Origin: Prorocentrum cordatum
Taxonomy: Eukaryota; Sar; Dinophyceae; Prorocentrales; Prorocentraceae
DNA length: 64,000 nt
NCBI GenBank assembly: GCA_963575745.1
Contig: CAUYUJ010004747.1
Coordinates: 127,510-191,509, forward strand
Direction: 5' to 3'
The first letter of the stretch is position 1. Every line of letters starts with the position of its first letter. Shown here one piece after another: positions 60,346 through 64,000 of the stretch. The notes under the pieces were generated by a model that saw nothing but the letters and a program-made list of their open reading frames with translations, searched no databases and was not told the origin of the DNA. The position numbers and the translations under genes were made by a program.

Positions 60346-60367
60346 CCCAAGGCTCGGCGTCGAGGGC

Positions 60368-60384
60368 AGCCATTTTGGCTGCAG
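60368..60384 (+). other. Possible second SL relic with altered end
   Basis: AGCCATTTTGGCTGCAG matches the last 17 nt of the leader at 15 positions. Because GCCATTTTGGC is itself nearly palindromic, a chance match is possible. Confidence 0.45.
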
Positions 60385-60739
60385 TGAGGTGGAGTTTCGG
60401 CTGGCAGCATGGCTGCCAGGTCGGGCTGCGGCCCGGTGAGTTCTGATGGCTGCGATACGGGGGCCGCTGAGGAGGCCAGTGCAGGATTGCCAGCAGTCCG
60501 TGGGGCGGTGGCCTCGGGGCAGCGGCTTGGTCACAGCCGGAGGTCGTTTGAAGTGGAGCGGGCAAGCACGCAGACGGAGGTGGTATGAGTGCTGGGCGTC
60601 GGGCCGGGTCCCTCCCAGTCCGGGCGGGGGCCTCTAGGTGGCCCCGCGGCTCGGGCAGTGGCGGCAGCAGTGGGAGTGAGGCCGCAGCCCAGCAGCGAGG
60701 ACCCTTCGGCAGCGACCGGCGCCGAAGTTCCGCGGAGCA

Positions 60740-61190
60740 CTGGGTGGCAGAGGGGCCGCTGGCGGCGGCGCAGCAGGACGACTGGCGCGTGGCGCGCCTG
60801 CGGACGCCAAAAAGGTCCGCCTGCTGCTGTTGTTTTTTCCAGGCACGAGCTCACTCAAACGTGAGAGTTCGCGCGCCAGCCTGGAACGTAAGGTTTTAGA
60901 GTGAGGTGCCTGGGGAGGGGGAGGGCCATCTGTCTCCCCGTCTTCTGTCCTCCTCCCCCTCCCCGGCCCACTTGGGCTCAAGTTGTCCTTTCGGGCCCTT
61001 CCCTCCCAGGTGCCGTCCCTAGGCCCTTTCGGCTCTCGCCGCATCGCGGTTGGAGCTTGCCGAGGAGCCGCCGTCGGCGGCCGAGGGGTCGCCGGCGGCG
61101 GCGCAGCAGGACAACCGGCGCGTGGCGCGCCTGCGGACGCCAAAAATGTCCGCCTGTTGCTGTTGCTTTTTCCAGGCACGAGTTCACTCA
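60740..61190 (+). repeat. Direct duplication, two copies of about 115 bp 320 bp apart
   Basis: Copies at about 60750-60860 and 61070-61190 share GCGGCGGCGCAGCAGGAC, GGCGCGTGGCGCGCCTGCGG, ACGCCAAAAA and TTTTTCCAGGCACGAG in order, with few differences. Between them lies a degenerate leader-like site. The frames through them give QQDNRRVARLRTPKMSA-like peptides, of unknown meaning. Confidence 0.85.
60966..60982 (+). other. Possible decayed SL relic
   Basis: GCCCACTTGGGCTCAAG resembles the leader end with one inserted base and substitutions, directly after a CT-rich tract (60925-60965). Confidence 0.4.
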
Positions 61191-62160
61191 AACCAATTCT
61201 TCGCAAGCCATGCAGGGCTCGAAACGCGAAAACAGCCGACCTCCTCTCCCTCCTGCCTTCTTCCCCGTGATATCTGTCCTCCTCCTCCTGCCTTCGCCTC
61301 CCGCCTCCTCCTCCTCCTCCCGCCTTCTCCTCCCGCCTCCTCCTCCTCCTCCTCCTCCTCCCAGCGTTCGGTTTGGATTTCCCCTAACAGTCTTAGCAGC
61401 AAAACTTTTAACGATATCCGGCAGGGGCAAGGTGATTCGGTGGGATAACGTTTGGTCCCGTCGCTTCGACCCCACGGGCACGCGCGATAGCCAAGTCCTC
61501 AGATCCCTTTCCCTCGATGTTCTTTATCAATTTCTTAAGTGGCAAGAACAGAGTGCCTGAACGCTAGATTTCAGAGTACCGTCAGGGGGTTCAGAGACCG
61601 CTTCGGGGAGCGCCCAACTCAACTCCTCCTCCTCCTCCTCCTCCTCCTCCTCCTCCTCCTCCTTCTCCGCCTCCTCCTCCTCCGCCTCCTCCTCCTCCTC
61701 CCCTCCTTCCCCCCGTCCTCCTGCCCCTTTCCTTACCTCCTCATCCTCCCTCCTCCCTCCTCTTCCCCTCTCCTCCTCCCTTCTCCCCCTCCCCCTCTGC
61801 CCCCCTTCTCCTGTACCGTCCCCCCTCATCTCTCTCCTGTCTCTTCCCTCGTGTTCTTTTCTATCCACCTGCTGGCGGCCCGCGCTGGCTGTGCCCGCAG
61901 GCCCCGCGGGCTCGAGCCAGTCCCAAACCGCCGGTCGGGGCCGGGATGTGTTGCGGACGCCCGGAGGCGGCGGCGTTGTGCGGCCGCCGCTGGGGCCAGG
62001 CTGGCAGGGGGATGTGTTGGGCGGAAGGGAGCCGAGAGTGGGGAGGGGAAGGGGGGAGGAGGAGGAGGAGGAGGAGGAGGAGGAGGAGGAGGAGGAGGAG
62101 GAGGAGGAGGAGGAGGAGGAGGAGGAGGAGGAGGAGGAAGAAGCACACGATTTCCTACCT
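61191..62160 (+). repeat. (TCC)n and (GGA)n tracts with a short unique island
   Basis: CT-rich at 61280-61375 and 61622-61800; pure (GGA)n at 62056-62140. The island 61376-61610 is unusually balanced in composition. One frame reads ISGRGKVIRWDNVWSRRFDP to FLKWQEQSA and stops at 61560; it has no family match. Confidence 0.8.
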
Positions 62161-62997
62161 AGGCCGTTCCCCGCCCACAACATCACTCGCAAGCAGGGAG
62201 GCCTCCTGTCGCCCCCGAGATGCCTGCAAGTCTCGGGCAACGGCCTCTTGAAGTCAGAGACGAGCCATCGTTGTTTTTTTCTCGTTGGCCCGCTGGCTCC
62301 AAAACATCCATCGCCCAGGAATTTTAGGGATTCCGGGGTGGAGTGTGCTCTGCACAAGGTACATCTGAACAATCGAGGGACAAGAGTTCTACGCCCACGC
62401 TGCGGTACCACAAGATCAACGCAGGAAGCTCCCCAGCACATCTTGGGGTCGAGGGCCAGTTATCCTGACGCTTGAGAGGCAGATATGTGCCACACCTTCA
62501 ATACGAACGCAAGCAAGACCAGTCGTGCCCAACAAAAACTGCCCGAATTCCTGTCAGCTGTGGGCCATCGGGCAAGCTCAACTCCAGACAGGTCGAGCCT
62601 AAGCCAAAGATGCGGGAACTGTGCTCCGATCCGAGCGACTGAATTGGCCACCCGAATTTGCCAACGGAGGAAATCTCTCTCGCTCGCCGACGGCTGCGGG
62701 TGGAGTCGGAGGCCCAACTTCGCAGCTGTGACTGCCGAATCAGTGCCATGTTCAAGAAAAGGTCCTGGTCCGAGTGCGCATCACCTTCCAGGACGTGGGC
62801 TTTACCCCTTTGAAGTCCCGCCACAGGGCACTAAGTTAGGAGAGCGCCATGCCAGCGTAAAGCCTCATACAAGACAACTGGGAGGCTCTGGGGGCGCTCT
62901 TAGCTCGAACCACTTCTTAGGCAATCAGAGTATTCCCCGAGACTTTTGGATGATTCATTGAGAGGGGACTTCTCGGGACGCAAACTCCCCAGCCTGG
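62161..62997. other. No gene recognised
   Basis: Less GC-rich than the rest. The plus-strand frame 62485-62961 (158 codons) has no recognisable domain. The minus strand may carry a decayed continuation of the RNase H-like fragment described next, but I cannot align it. Confidence 0.4.
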
Positions 62998-63342
62998 CTA
63001 GTCTGAGGGAAGGGGCCCTGCGGGGCCCATCAGCAGTGCACGGCAAGTCCGTGTCTCATCGTGGGCTATGAACTCCCAGCTTGCTCCAGTCAAGCAATTG
63101 CTTATACTATCGTCGCAGCTGCCGTCCACGTAGATCTTGCCCAAGCACCAGTGCCCCCACGACACGCGAACACCTCCGTCACCTCCGTCGCGCCTCTGTC
63201 GAGGCGACGCGCCGCCTGGGTGAGGACAGGCACCCTTGGTGGACAACAGCGCCCGCTGGCGGCCGCTGTGAGATACAGTAGGGGCCCTGAAGAAGGAATC
63301 CTTTTCGTTGGGGAGGGGCTCCGCGATCCTTAAGTGTGTCAC
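62998..63342 (-). pseudogene. Possible RNase H fragment of a retroelement
   Basis: A minus-strand frame reads GHWCLGKIYVDGSCDDSIS, then ASWEFIAHDE. The IYVDGS segment followed about 15 residues later by a W..V-type strand resembles the first Asp block of LINE RNase H domains. The later Glu, Asp and His blocks were not found, so the call rests on one motif. Confidence 0.3.
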
Positions 63343-64000
63343 AGCTTACCTCAGGTTTCCCTTATGTCTTCGATAGTAAATCGAAGCTTAACTTATGGAA
63401 AAAAATGGGCATCGTTCCTTATTTAGGGTTCCTTAGGTCAACGCCCCGACTGTACCAACATGACTTGTTCCTAGAGGACCTTATGAATCAGCGCATCCCA
63501 ACCATCATGAACGGCCAAACAACGCCACATGCGATAACACATGTTGTCAGGAGCGGCTAAGAACATCGTGCAGAGCTCATCTGCCAAGTGGTAGCCAGCC
63601 TGGATCGCACGAACCTTGGTCCGAGCAGCTCCACAGCTACCCCCCCAAGGCAGCCTTTGTTTTCAAATGCATTGTATTCGATGGAACGGAGCTCATGCCC
63701 GACGACGTCGCATCAGAATCTTCACTCCAGGCCTTATGTCCTGACTGCATCTCTTTGCATCTGGCTAAACACGGTTTCCTTTAAAGTTGTTTCGATGAGG
63801 GTCGGGGACACCGATGTCAGGCCAAGTGTCTCCCCGACATCGGTTTTTCGTTAACTCCGTGAAGGAAGCATCCCCCATCCGATCTTGGATAGGGACAGCG
63901 TCGCGGCCCCAACGGGGCCCTTTCCCGTCCTCCAAGTAATTTGCTACTCTTCTCTTTCCTCCTGGCATTCCTCGAAGATATGTTCCCCAGCGTGCCTCAG
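63343..64000. other. No gene recognised; nested inverted repeats at 63801-63844
   Basis: Composition is balanced and frames are short. At 63801-63844 GTCGGGGA pairs with TCCCCGAC and, alternatively, ACCGATGTC pairs with GACATCGGT; the two pairings exclude each other. Confidence 0.5.

Overview
The window looks like nuclear DNA of a dinoflagellate. The main evidence is an exact 22-nt copy of the dinoflagellate trans-spliced leader (SL) at 23536-23557, with several decayed copies elsewhere. Supporting signs are a high-GC background crowded with retroelement wreckage and simple repeats, an intron best explained by a GA-AG border, and protein types common in dinoflagellates (Ty1/copia and LINE pol remnants, a HET-like protein, RCC1-like repeats). 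A 100-base N gap (53901-54000) shows this is a scaffolded assembly. No tRNA, rRNA or CRISPR array was recognised.

Layout. 1-7054: a decayed Ty1/copia retrotransposon with domains in the order gag-like, Cys knuckle, integrase, reverse transcriptase, RNase H, broken by stops and poly-G/poly-C runs. 7055-16340: mostly simple repeats ((GGA)n, about 1 kb of (TGA)n, (CGA)n), a possible Ty3-type RT remnant on the minus strand, and two copies of a composite dispersed repeat. 16345-18335: a satellite array. 18726-21180: the 3' half of a LINE ORF2 (RT end, zinc finger, RNase H). 23286-28126: a roughly 400-421-bp satellite (called S2 here) that carries two younger insertions. One is a processed gene (23536-25804) with SL at its head, a poly(A) tract at its tail and 15-bp target-site duplications. 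The other is a 953-bp element with 11-bp terminal inverted repeats filled with pentanucleotide repeats (26435-27387). 28130-32730: a second SL relic, a HET-like protein fragment, RCC1-like repeats, and a split alpha-L-rhamnosidase-like (GH78) gene in at least four exons. 32730-37860: repeats and unassigned DNA. 37866-40140: a second LINE remnant (ORF1 and endonuclease). 40140-46306: a long plus-strand coding block with a UPF1-like SF1 helicase whose key catalytic residues are changed, a Cys-rich ORF of unknown function, and an RGG-tailed low-complexity ORF. 46329-54190: tandem repeats, unassigned ORFs, a LINE ORF1-like protein behind an SL-like relic, an 88-bp minisatellite, and the gap. 54191-64000: minisatellites, the third copy of the composite repeat, a cluster of SL-like relics at 60.1-61.0 kb, and a possible RNase H fragment on the minus strand.

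How the parts fit. There is no operon logic. Most coding sequence is retroelement or retroposed material. The SL relics fit the known dinoflagellate cycle in which a trans-spliced mRNA is reverse transcribed, inserted, and can be trans-spliced again. The best candidates for host genes are the DUF3431-like retrogene, the GH78-like split gene and the 42.7-46.3 kb ORFs. Exon borders, frames and start codons are read by eye and are approximate where stated.
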